Shown one piece after another: positions 43,294 through 51,496 of a stretch of 64,000 nt of DNA (position 1 is its first letter; every line of letters begins with the position of its first letter). The DNA is from Chryseobacterium salivictor (GTDB lineage: Bacteria; Bacteroidota; Bacteroidia; Flavobacteriales; Weeksellaceae). The stretch spans positions 372,001 through 436,000 of the forward strand of contig NZ_CP037954.1 of the NCBI RefSeq assembly GCF_004359195.1, written 5' to 3'. Position numbers and translations under genes: made by a program. The notes beneath the pieces were generated by a model, which saw nothing but the letters and a program-made list of their open reading frames with translations, was not told where the DNA came from and did not search any database.

Positions 43294-44544
43294 ATGAAAT
43301 CATTTATCAAATATCCCGAAAACTCAGACTTTTCGATCTATAACATTCCCTTTGGTGTCGGAGTTTTCAACAAAGAATACATTGCCTGTTGCTCCCGGAT
43401 CGGTGATCAGGTAATTGATCTGGCCACTTTGTACGATTACGGTTTTTTTGATGAAATCGAAGGTATTGACGAAAATGTGTTCGAGGCCTTTACTTTAAAT
43501 GAATTTATTGCACTGGGAAAACCGGTGACCAAAGCTGTACGTTTAAAACTCCAGGAAATATTGGGAGAGAATTCTAAACTGGCGGGCGATAAGAAAACGA
43601 TTGAAGAGTGTTTTTATGATTTTGATAAAGTACAGATGATGATGCCGGTTCACGTTCCCAATTATACCGATTTCTACAGCAGCATTGAACACGCCACCAA
43701 TGTTGGAAAAATGTTTCGTGATCCGGAAAACGCATTGCTTCCGAACTGGAAACATCTTCCGGTTGGCTATCACGGCCGGGCTTCATCTATCGTGGTTTCC
43801 GGCACAGAATTTCACCGTCCGAAAGGTCAGACGAAACCTGCCGGCGCGGAAAATCCAATTTTTGGTCCCTGTAAACAACTCGATTTTGAACTGGAAATGG
43901 CATTCATCGTAAATAAAAATACCGAAATGGGCGACAGTATTTCGACTGCCGAAGCCGAAGATGCCATTTTCGGATTGGTCCTGTTTAATGACTGGTCCGC
44001 CAGAGATATTCAAAGTTGGGAATATGTTCCGCTTGGACCTTTTTTAGGTAAAAATTTCTGCTCTACAATTTCGCCCTGGGTGGTTACTTTAGAAGCTTTA
44101 AAACCCTTTAAAACTGATTCTCCTAAACAGGAACCGGAAGTTTTAGATTATCTGAAATTTGAAGGACTGCAAAATTTTGACATCCATCTTCAGGTTTATA
44201 TTCAACCGGAAAACGGAAAAGAAAATTTGATTTCTAAAAGCAATTACAAATTCATGTACTGGAATATGCTGCAACAACTGGCGCATCACACTGTGAATGG
44301 CTGTAATGTAGAGGTTGGTGATCTCTACGCATCAGGAACCATTTCGGGCAGCGAAAGGAGCTCTTTCGGCTCCATGCTGGAATTAACGTGGCGGGGAACG
44401 GAACCTTTAAAATTATCAGACGGCACAGAACGTCAATTCATCAATGATAATGACACGGTAATTATGAGAGGTTATGCGGAAAAAGAAGGAATGCGCGTTG
44501 GTTTTGGCGAGGTTAGAGGGAAAGTGTTGGCGGCTAAAATGTAA
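43294..44544 (+). CDS. fahA: Fumarylacetoacetase
   Basis: 416 residues, full length with the N-terminal SH3-like domain (FGVGVFNKEYIACCSRIGDQ) and the catalytic domain. It hydrolyses fumarylacetoacetate to fumarate and acetoacetate, ending the homogentisate route. Motifs: DFYSSIEHATNVGKMFRDP (Ca2+ site and catalytic His), PVGYHGRASSIVVSG, LDFELEMAFIV, LFNDWSARDIQSWEY, PLGPFLGKNF, SGTISGSERSSFGSMLEL. All expected metal and substrate contacts appear present. Confidence 0.95.
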   Translation: MKSFIKYPENSDFSIYNIPFGVGVFNKEYIACCSRIGDQVIDLATLYDYGFFDEIEGIDENVFEAFTLNEFIALGKPVTKAVRLKLQEILGENSKLAGDKKTIEECFYDFDKVQMMMPVHVPNYTDFYSSIEHATNVGKMFRDPENALLPNWKHLPVGYHGRASSIVVSGTEFHRPKGQTKPAGAENPIFGPCKQLDFELEMAFIVNKNTEMGDSISTAEAEDAIFGLVLFNDWSARDIQSWEYVPLGPFLGKNFCSTISPWVVTLEALKPFKTDSPKQEPEVLDYLKFEGLQNFDIHLQVYIQPENGKENLISKSNYKFMYWNMLQQLAHHTVNGCNVEVGDLYASGTISGSERSSFGSMLELTWRGTEPLKLSDGTERQFINDNDTVIMRGYAEKEGMRVGFGEVRGKVLAAKM

Positions 44545-44641
44545 ACCATAAAGTATTTTTGTAACACATTAGTTTACTTTTAAAGAACCTACTCTAGTAA
44601 ACATTGGATCACATAAGATTGAAAAATCAAAGATTTTTATA

Positions 44642-45058
44642 ATGGAAATTACGCAAACTTATATTAACGAACTAACGTATAAAATTACTGAAGCTTGTAT
44701 CGAAGTTCATAAAATACTTGGTCCTGGACTTTACGAAAACATTTATCATCAATGTCTCAAAAAAGAATTGCATTTATTAAATATAGAATACAAATCAGAG
44801 TTGACAATTCCATTCAATTATAAAGGAGAACCTATTGATTGTTTGGTTAAATGCGATTTCTTAATCGAAGATCTTATTGTTTTGGAATTAAAGGCAGTAA
44901 CTGAGTTTTTTAATATCCACAGAGCACAAACAATGAACTACATGAATTTATTGAAAGTACCTAAAGCAATCTTGGTTAATTTTAATGTAACTAATTTGTA
45001 TCATGAAGGTCATGAAACATATATAAGTTCACACTTTAAAAAACTTCCAAAAAGTTGA
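44642..45058 (+). CDS. GxxExxY protein
   Basis: 138 residues. The family is named for its motif, here GPGLYENIYHQCL, preceded by ITEACIEVHKILG and followed by KCDFLIEDLIVLELKAV and a PD-(D/E)xK-like core. The function is unproven; the fold resembles nucleases and a link to mobile elements has been suggested. A+T content is high, and it sits alone between two catabolic genes, which is consistent with an acquired gene. Confidence 0.88.
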   Translation: MEITQTYINELTYKITEACIEVHKILGPGLYENIYHQCLKKELHLLNIEYKSELTIPFNYKGEPIDCLVKCDFLIEDLIVLELKAVTEFFNIHRAQTMNYMNLLKVPKAILVNFNVTNLYHEGHETYISSHFKKLPKS

Positions 45059-45168
45059 TCAATAAATTTTTGATTTTTCCCCAGCTAATGTGTACTAAAT
45101 ATTTTCCAAGTGATACACTAAAACTAATGTGACTAATGTGTTAAAAAAAAATATCATTGTAATAAAAT

Positions 45169-45993
45169 ATGAAAACAATATCTCCTCAGGATTTAAACAA
45201 CTTTCAATTGCAAACGCTGCTGCAGACAGCGATTGCTCCACGGCCGATCGCTTTGGCTTCAACGGTTGATCAACAGGGAAACGTGAATTTAAGTCCTTTC
45301 AGTTTCTTTAATATGTTCAGTTCTAATCCGCCGATTGTGATTTTTTCGCCGGCGCGGAGAGTTCGGGACAATACCACGAAACATACTTTGGAAAATGTTT
45401 TGGAAGTTCCTGAAGTTGTGATTGGAATTGTAAATTATAAAATTGTTCAGCAGATTTCACTCGCTTCTACGGAATATGAGAAAGAAGTCAACGAGTTTGT
45501 AAAATCGGGCCTGACCATGCAAGACGCAGATCTGGTAAAGCCAAAACTGATTGCAGAATGCCCCGTCAACCTGGAATGTAAAGTTATAGAAATTAAACAT
45601 TTAGGAGCTGAAGGAGGTGCCGGAAACTTAGTCATCTGCGAAGTAATAAAAATTCATGTTCGGGAAGAATACCTGAATGAAGACGGGAATCTTGACCAAA
45701 AGAAATTGGATCTCGTCGCAAGATTGGGTGGAAACTGGTATTCCAGAAATAATGAAAATAATTTGTTCGAAGTTCCAAAACCTTTAGTAACCAAAGGAAT
45801 TGGCTTTGACAGATTACCTGATGAAATCAAGTTCAGCATTGTTTTCACGGGAAATGATTTGGGAATGCTCGCCAATACCGAAGATTTACCGGAGGGCAAT
45901 TTCACGTCTGATGAAGAAATTCACCGTGAGGCACAGAAACTTCTTCACCACAATAAAATTGCGGAAGCGTGGAAAATATTGAAATGTAACTAA
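45169..45993 (+). CDS. Flavin reductase-like (DIM6/NTAB-type) FMN-binding protein
   Basis: 274 residues. The split-barrel FMN-binding core is at the N-terminus: TAIAPRPIALASTVDQQGNV, LSPFSFFNMFSSNPPIVIFS, ARRVRDNTTKHTLENV, ECPVNLECKVIEIKHLGAEG. The extra C-terminal 80 residues (NEDGNLDQKKLDLVARLGGN, YSRNNENNLFEVPKP) are typical of the family seen beside homogentisate genes in Flavobacteriia (recalled). The reaction is unknown. It may supply reduced flavin or act directly on a pathway intermediate. Confidence 0.85.
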   Translation: MKTISPQDLNNFQLQTLLQTAIAPRPIALASTVDQQGNVNLSPFSFFNMFSSNPPIVIFSPARRVRDNTTKHTLENVLEVPEVVIGIVNYKIVQQISLASTEYEKEVNEFVKSGLTMQDADLVKPKLIAECPVNLECKVIEIKHLGAEGGAGNLVICEVIKIHVREEYLNEDGNLDQKKLDLVARLGGNWYSRNNENNLFEVPKPLVTKGIGFDRLPDEIKFSIVFTGNDLGMLANTEDLPEGNFTSDEEIHREAQKLLHHNKIAEAWKILKCN

Positions 45994-46002
45994 GGATTTA
46001 AA

Positions 46003-46148
46003 AAGAAAACTCAGATCTTTTTAATTGTTTTTTAAACAAAATTGCTGAAAAAGAGATCGCTCTACCCACTTTAAAACCTGGTTTTTATCTCGTGAAAGTG
46101 CTCACTGATAAAGGATCAAATTATACCACAAAAATCATTAAAGAATAA
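46003..46148 (+). pseudogene. Orphan T9SS type A sorting-domain fragment
   Basis: The open frame from 46003 to the TAA at 46146-46148 has no start codon. From 46041 it reads IAEKEIALPTLKPGFYLVKV then LTDKGSNYTTKIIKE, the last strands of a T9SS C-terminal sorting domain (PGFYLVKV is the hallmark, with a basic KIIKE end). The terminator follows at once. It is the 3' remnant of a lost secreted-protein gene. Confidence 0.75.
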
Positions 46149-46160
46149 TTCCTAAAATAA

Positions 46161-46197
46161 AAAATCCTGCTTCAATTTTCGAAGCAGGATTTTTTTT
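46161..46197. terminator. Strong bidirectional terminator
   Basis: Thirteen-bp stem AAAATCCTGCTTC / GAAGCAGGATTTT with a 7-nt loop, T8 on the plus side and A-rich on the other, between convergent genes. Confidence 0.85.
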
Positions 46198-46251
46198 CTT
46201 CTATTAAGAAGATTCTATACCAATTCATTTTCAAAAAATGAAAAACCTGTA

Positions 46252-47079
46252 TTAATCGTTTTCATCTTTGATGCTTAAATCTTTGTTCAGATCCGGATTT
46301 AATTTCAGCGCTTTCCTGTTTTGATTATTTCTCAGTTTGATGTTTAAAACTTCGACCAATAAACTGAACGCAAGACAGGAATAAATGATATTTTTACTCA
46401 CATGCTGATGAATTCCTTCTGCCACCAACATTACCCCAATCACCACCAAAAAGGCAAGCGCCAACATTTGTAAACTTGGATATTTATTGATAACCGCAGA
46501 AATAGGACCGGCGAAAGCCATCATAATCCCAATGGAAATAACCACCGCAATGATCATCAACATCACATTATCTACCAAACCAATCGCGGTAAGAATAGAG
46601 TCGAGCGAGAAAACCATGTCGATTAAAATAATCTGAATAATCACCATGGTCATCAGGGAAGAACCTGCAGATTTTGGTTTGTGATTTTCATCGTGAAGCT
46701 GCATTTTCCCATGGATTTCAAAGGTGCTTTTTCCAATCAGGAAAATCCCTCCGAGCAATAGGATTAAATCTTTCCAACTTAGTGCCAATGCGATATCAGT
46801 TCCCGGTTCTTCTAAAAACGGTAACGTTAAGATCGGTTCTTTCAAACCGATGATCCAGTTGATCATTAATAATAATCCTACCCGGAACACCATCGCAAAT
46901 GTCAACCCGATATTTCTGGCAAATTTTTGTCTGGCTTTAGGTAATTTATCAGAAATGATAGAAATAAAGATAATATTATCAACCCCGAGAATAATCTCTA
47001 GAAAAGTAAGGGTTAATAAACTGATCCAGATTTGCGGTTGACTAAAATCTGGAAATTCGAGCACTGACAGTAACATCAT
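46252..47079 (-). CDS. TerC-family integral membrane protein
   Basis: 275 residues with about seven membrane helices. The metal-site motif FLEIILGVDNIIFIS (Asp34, Asn35) and its repeat IDMVFSLDSILTAIG mark the TerC/Alx/YjbE group. These proteins are linked to tellurite resistance and, in studied members, to Mn2+ export or metalation of exported enzymes. Which applies here is unknown. The C-terminal cytoplasmic tail is charged (RKALKLNPDLNKDLSIKDE). Monocistronic. Confidence 0.9.
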   Translation of the reverse strand: MMLLSVLEFPDFSQPQIWISLLTLTFLEIILGVDNIIFISIISDKLPKARQKFARNIGLTFAMVFRVGLLLMINWIIGLKEPILTLPFLEEPGTDIALALSWKDLILLLGGIFLIGKSTFEIHGKMQLHDENHKPKSAGSSLMTMVIIQIILIDMVFSLDSILTAIGLVDNVMLMIIAVVISIGIMMAFAGPISAVINKYPSLQMLALAFLVVIGVMLVAEGIHQHVSKNIIYSCLAFSLLVEVLNIKLRNNQNRKALKLNPDLNKDLSIKDEND

Positions 47080-47140
47080 AAATTAAATTTTGGTCGGTAA
47101 AAATAAAGCATTTCTGAATTTATCTAATATTAATTTTTGT

Positions 47141-47995
47141 TTACATTAAAATTTCAAAATGGCTCCTGATAAATTGAATCATTTTTGAGCTTGCTTTCTC
47201 TAAATCTTCCGGCAGCTTATTTTCTGTCCAGGGTTCTTTGGCGCCGAAAGTATGGTTCGCATTTTCTAAAAGTACAAGTTCTGAAGTTTTACACCATTCA
47301 TTCAGCAGAAATGCTTCTTTGTCTTTCACAGCCTCATCATCGGTTCCCTGAATAATAAGGAAGGGTTTTTCTAAATGTTGCGCAGCATATTGAATATCAA
47401 ATCTTCTTTCATTTTTCTCAAAATCCTCAAAAAACTGAAAATAATGCGGCATTTGCTGATGCGTTCTTTTGTTTTCGGAGTACATCACTCCCTCTCTTTT
47501 CCAGTCTTCAAAACGTTCTTTCGTCGGGAACCGGTATTTAAAATTGCTGACACCGGCTAAAGTGATCAGGATTTTTATGCGTTCATCTTCAAATGTTTTA
47601 ATAACGGTAATTCCGCCACCACGACTGTGACCGATGATGCAGATTTTTTCATTATCGATTTTCAGATGGTTATAAAAATGATTCAAAACCTCATCAAAGT
47701 CTGACATTTCTTTAGAAAAGTTATTATGTCCGAAAGCTTCTAAATCTGCAAAGTCTTTGGGCTGCGCGATTGTTGTTCCATTGTGCGAAAAATTAAATTT
47801 AACAAAGAAAAAACCTGCTTCCGCCAATTTCTTGGCCATCAAATCCCAGGCACCCCAATCTTTATATCCTTTGTAACCGTGGGCGAAAATAATGAGCGGT
47901 AATTTCTCAGCATCTTCCGGGTAATAGGCGTCCGCTAAAAAATCATGGGTCTCAGCGTTTTTGATGATGATATTTTTTTCGATATTGAGTTTCAT
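47141..47995 (-). CDS. Cytosolic alpha/beta hydrolase (BAAT/dienelactone-hydrolase-like)
   Basis: 284 residues without a signal peptide. LIIFAHGYKGYKDWG gives the oxyanion side, IIGHSRGGG the nucleophile elbow (Ser124), FLIIQGTDDEAVKD the acid and ENANHTFG the catalytic His. The family covers acyl-CoA thioesterases, dienelactone hydrolases and general esterases, so the substrate is open. Independent gene between TerC and the ABC exporter. Confidence 0.85.
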   Translation of the reverse strand: MKLNIEKNIIIKNAETHDFLADAYYPEDAEKLPLIIFAHGYKGYKDWGAWDLMAKKLAEAGFFFVKFNFSHNGTTIAQPKDFADLEAFGHNNFSKEMSDFDEVLNHFYNHLKIDNEKICIIGHSRGGGITVIKTFEDERIKILITLAGVSNFKYRFPTKERFEDWKREGVMYSENKRTHQQMPHYFQFFEDFEKNERRFDIQYAAQHLEKPFLIIQGTDDEAVKDKEAFLLNEWCKTSELVLLENANHTFGAKEPWTENKLPEDLEKASSKMIQFIRSHFEILM

Positions 47996-48115
47996 TTGAA
48001 TATGTTTTATGTTCTTTAAAGTTACGGATTAAAAACAAAAATCCTTTTACCTGATTAGAGTGAAAGGACTTCAAATTCAATAACAAAACTAAATTTTGAT
48101 GTTAATTATAAATAT

Positions 48116-50344
48116 TTAATAGACCTGAACCATCTGGTTGGTGGAATTACGGGAGACTTTTTCTATAATATCCGCGAAATTGGTTTCATTGGGACGCGGC
48201 ATATTTGCATTGAAAATTTTACCGTCAGGATCCACCACCATAAATCTGGGAATACCTTCTACACCAAGCTGTTGTAAAGCTTTTGCATCAGATAGCCACC
48301 ATTGTTTCACATTAGACCGTGTGTTCTTTAAGTCCAGTTTCCATTTATTTTGGTCCTGGTCTAAACTTATGGCCAGAAAAACTAGGTTATTATTATATTT
48401 ATTTTTTTTGGCTTGATAGGCAAAAACGGGAGAAGTTTCTTTACAGGGCGCACACCATGTTGCCCAGAAATCAATGACGACAAATTTTCCTTTGAATTGA
48501 GACATATTGACTTTCTTTCCATCGGTGTCTTTAAAAGCCAAAGCTGGAAACGCTTTTCCTTTTTGTTGATTGTTGACAATTTCTAAGTTTTTCGCTACAA
48601 AATTTTTAAACTTGAGATTTTTAATACCTTCAATATTTTCCTGAAATATTAAATTCCTCTTAGCTTCATCATTCTCCATCTTTATCATTTTAATGATCTG
48701 GGTACTTAAAAGTTGATCTTTCGCACTGCCTGAAGTCATTGCTGCTAATTTAGCAAATAGGATACTGTCTGAATTTGCACTTCCTTCTTTTGGCAATAAT
48801 TCTTTCAATTTCCAGGATTTATAAGTATCGGTGGCATATAGTAAAGGACTGGGTTTTCGAATAATATTTTCTAATTCAGTGATGAAGGACGGTTCAGGCG
48901 CAAACTTTTTATCGGTAAAGGAGGTTATTTTTTGATAATCATAAAGAGCAGATAGCATTTTTGTCGCTTTTTTCTGTAGTTGGTATTCCTTAAAATCACT
49001 TGTAAGATAGATATTCTCGGCTGTTCTAAAATCTTTTAAATCCTTTAATTCATTCTTCCATTGTTTCTGCGCTTCCTTATAAAATAATGATGGATTATCG
49101 CTATACAATTTATCAGCTACAATATAATCGTAAAAAGAAGAATTATACTTTTCCATTTTCCTGAAGAGATCTTCGGCTTTTCTCGTGCCCTTTACTACAA
49201 CAACTGATTGTTTATCATCCATTTTTATATCGAAATGTAAATTGTCGCCTTTAGAAAACACAAAGGGATAAGATTTACCTTCATAGCTGATGGCATATTG
49301 AGCGAAGGGAATTTCTTCTTTAGTATTCCAGGTAAACTCACCGTTTATCACTGGGATCTGAACAATTTTATCGCCGAATTCTTCAGAAGTTATGGTAACA
49401 TTTTTAATCGGTTTTGGAGATTGGATTGAACCACTAATTACAGAATGATCTTTAAATTTTTGTGGATAAATAGGCTTTGTTATGAAATAATACATACTCA
49501 CAAACACGATTATTCCAATTACTGTAGAAACTTTCGCTTTGCTGCTATTCAGAAAAGCATTTTTAAATCCCCTTCGACTGTACCAAAAATATCCGATAAT
49601 GAAAAACAATAATGTCCAAAATAAACTCAGATATTCCGTATAGTTAAAAAAATGATTGAGCTGAAAAGAATCTTTAAATTTCAAACCCGTTTGTACAGCA
49701 TTATAAGGAATAAAATCATACGTTTCCTGTCGAACAAATGCCACAACATTGATCACAAATCCCAAAAATCCAATGGCAAAAGGCCAGATAAAACCAGTAA
49801 TGATAGTCGAAAGCATTAACTGGAAAGAAATGATACACAGACTTAAAATGAAGATTCTCGCGAATGTCTGAAACTGCCAATAAAAATCTACGCCTATCTG
49901 CAGCTCTTTCTGCGGGAAAATAAATAGGGTGAGATTTGAAAATAATGCGGATGATATAAAATAAACCACAAACATGATTAAACTTAATAGCGTGAGGACT
50001 AAAAATTTAGCGCTATAGATATTTAATTTTGAAACTGGCTGTGTTTCCAGGAAGGTCCAGCCGTTATTTTTATGATCGGTCTGGGTAATTCTGGTTGCCG
50101 AAATAATGATAAACAACAGCATAAAGAAACCGCCAAATTGCCCAATGGATTCCTTAATATCCTTGGTGGCGGCCTTAGTTAACAAACCATCGTAAAGGCG
50201 TGCATTCTCGCTAAAAACACCAATAGTAAAAAATAATGCAGGAAGAAACAGCGCAAAAACAATTGCAATTGTGACTAACCCTAAACCTTTGATTTTCAGC
50301 CATTCTGCTTTGAAAACCATTGCTAAAGTAGATCTTTTCTTCAT
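48116..50344 (-). CDS. ABC-2 permease fused to DUF4369-like and TlpA-like thioredoxin domains
   Basis: 742 residues. Residues about 1-295 are an ABC-2-type exporter permease with six or so helices (MVFKAEWLKIKGLGLVTIAI, NNGWTFLETQPVSKLNIYSA). Residues about 300-590 lie outside the membrane and resemble the DUF4369 plus helical region that precedes TlpA in Bacteroidota lipoproteins (VISGSIQSPKPIKNVTI, NGEFTWNTKEEIPFAQY). Residues about 590-742 are a TlpA/AhpC-type thioredoxin domain: FPALAFKDTDGKKVNMSQFK, VVIDFWATWCAPCKE with Cys631 and Cys634, and the cis-proline in VEGIPRFMV. The fusion is continuous, with no frameshift. Its ATPase is encoded 4 bp upstream. A disulfide-handling role coupled to peptide export or resistance is inferred. 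Confidence 0.85.
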   Translation of the reverse strand: MKKRSTLAMVFKAEWLKIKGLGLVTIAIVFALFLPALFFTIGVFSENARLYDGLLTKAATKDIKESIGQFGGFFMLLFIIISATRITQTDHKNNGWTFLETQPVSKLNIYSAKFLVLTLLSLIMFVVYFISSALFSNLTLFIFPQKELQIGVDFYWQFQTFARIFILSLCIISFQLMLSTIITGFIWPFAIGFLGFVINVVAFVRQETYDFIPYNAVQTGLKFKDSFQLNHFFNYTEYLSLFWTLLFFIIGYFWYSRRGFKNAFLNSSKAKVSTVIGIIVFVSMYYFITKPIYPQKFKDHSVISGSIQSPKPIKNVTITSEEFGDKIVQIPVINGEFTWNTKEEIPFAQYAISYEGKSYPFVFSKGDNLHFDIKMDDKQSVVVVKGTRKAEDLFRKMEKYNSSFYDYIVADKLYSDNPSLFYKEAQKQWKNELKDLKDFRTAENIYLTSDFKEYQLQKKATKMLSALYDYQKITSFTDKKFAPEPSFITELENIIRKPSPLLYATDTYKSWKLKELLPKEGSANSDSILFAKLAAMTSGSAKDQLLSTQIIKMIKMENDEAKRNLIFQENIEGIKNLKFKNFVAKNLEIVNNQQKGKAFPALAFKDTDGKKVNMSQFKGKFVVIDFWATWCAPCKETSPVFAYQAKKNKYNNNLVFLAISLDQDQNKWKLDLKNTRSNVKQWWLSDAKALQQLGVEGIPRFMVVDPDGKIFNANMPRPNETNFADIIEKVSRNSTNQMVQVY

Positions 50345-50348
50345 CTTT

Positions 50349-51257
50349 CTAATTTTGTTTTGAAATTTCCATGAACCATTCTTCTAAACCTCCTGCAGGA
50401 GAGATCTGATGAATCTCTGCGCCATGATCAACTAAAATTTTATTGATGTCAGAGATCTGCTTGGGTGAATTGGTTACGATTTCACAATCCGTCTCATTTT
50501 TAAATTCTACCTGATAATTTTCTGCTAAAAGCGCTTCAAAGTTTTTGGCATTTTTCAAGCTGAATTTTGTTTTCTGAAATCGGTAGAGTTCATTAAGATC
50601 CTCTTTACTGCCTTGAAATTTTATCTCCCCATTTGAAATGATCCCAATGTGTGTTACCATTTTTTCGATTTCTAAAAGCAAGTGACTTGAAATAAAAACT
50701 GTGACGCCATATTCCTTATTTAATTTAATCAATAGTTCCCGAACTTCCTTCATTCCATTCGGATCCAATCCATTTACGGGCTCATCTAAAACCAGCAGTT
50801 CAGGATCGCTGATTAAAGCCAAACCAATTGCTAATCTTTGTTTCATCCCCAGAGAATATTTTTTCATTTTTATATTTCTCGCCTCTGTCAGTCCAACCAA
50901 TTCTAAAATCTCATCGATTCTACTAATGTTCAAGTTCCTCAAAATACATACGATCATTAAATTATCATAGCCGGAAAGATGATCGTAAAAAGCGGGATAA
51001 TCGATGAGGGAACCAATTTTATTAAAACCTTCCGGATACAAATTTGAAACTAACGTATCAAACACTTTTACAGAATTTGCATCATCATTAAAAAGTCCCA
51101 TTATCAGTCGCATCGTTGTGGATTTTCCAGCACCGTTGGAACCCAGAAAACCATAGATCGATCCTTTCGGTACCATTAAATTGACATCTTTTAATATCGG
51201 TTTATTTTTATCGAAGCCAAAGTTCAAATTTTTAATTTCAATTATATTGTCGATCAT
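50349..51257 (-). CDS. ABC exporter ATP-binding protein (BcrA/lantibiotic-immunity type)
   Basis: 302 residues. Walker A FLGSNGAGKSTT, signature YSLGMKQRLAIGLALISDP, Walker B LLVLDEPVNGLDPNGM and the switch His in ISSHLLLEIE. LDEPVNGLDPNG together with the length and C-terminal extension (ISNGEIKFQGSKEDL, AEIHQISPAGGLEEWFM) are typical of ATPases of the bacitracin/lantibiotic-immunity exporter group (CcmA-like). Its permease is the fused gene 4 bp downstream. The two make a two-gene exporter. Confidence 0.9.
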   Translation of the reverse strand: MIDNIIEIKNLNFGFDKNKPILKDVNLMVPKGSIYGFLGSNGAGKSTTMRLIMGLFNDDANSVKVFDTLVSNLYPEGFNKIGSLIDYPAFYDHLSGYDNLMIVCILRNLNISRIDEILELVGLTEARNIKMKKYSLGMKQRLAIGLALISDPELLVLDEPVNGLDPNGMKEVRELLIKLNKEYGVTVFISSHLLLEIEKMVTHIGIISNGEIKFQGSKEDLNELYRFQKTKFSLKNAKNFEALLAENYQVEFKNETDCEIVTNSPKQISDINKILVDHGAEIHQISPAGGLEEWFMEISKQN

Positions 51258-51440
51258 TTCTAATTTATTAAAATGTTTCTGAATTAATAACCCAGGAAGA
51301 CTTAACCTTTACTTCATTATTTAATTGGTAATTAAATTCCTCAAAACGTTACATAATTTAAAAAAATAAAGGTTATAAATTGTAATAAAACTGATGTTTT
51401 AACAAAAATAATGACGATATTATTTTTAATTAAAAAAAAA

Positions 51441-51474
51441 ACCCTTTCGTCCTTTTTAAAGGCTGAAAGGGTTC
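51441..51474 (-). terminator. Terminator after the first M13 peptidase
   Basis: AACCCTTTCGTCCTT pairs with AAGGCTGAAAGGGTT apart from one internal mismatch, followed by a long A run (T run on the minus strand). Confidence 0.85.
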
Positions 51475-51496
51475 AAAATATGTCTGTTATCCTATT

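Noticed and set aside
44642-45058. GxxExxY gene as part of a defence island
   Set aside because: No restriction, CRISPR, retron or other defence gene is near; it stands alone in a catabolic cluster.
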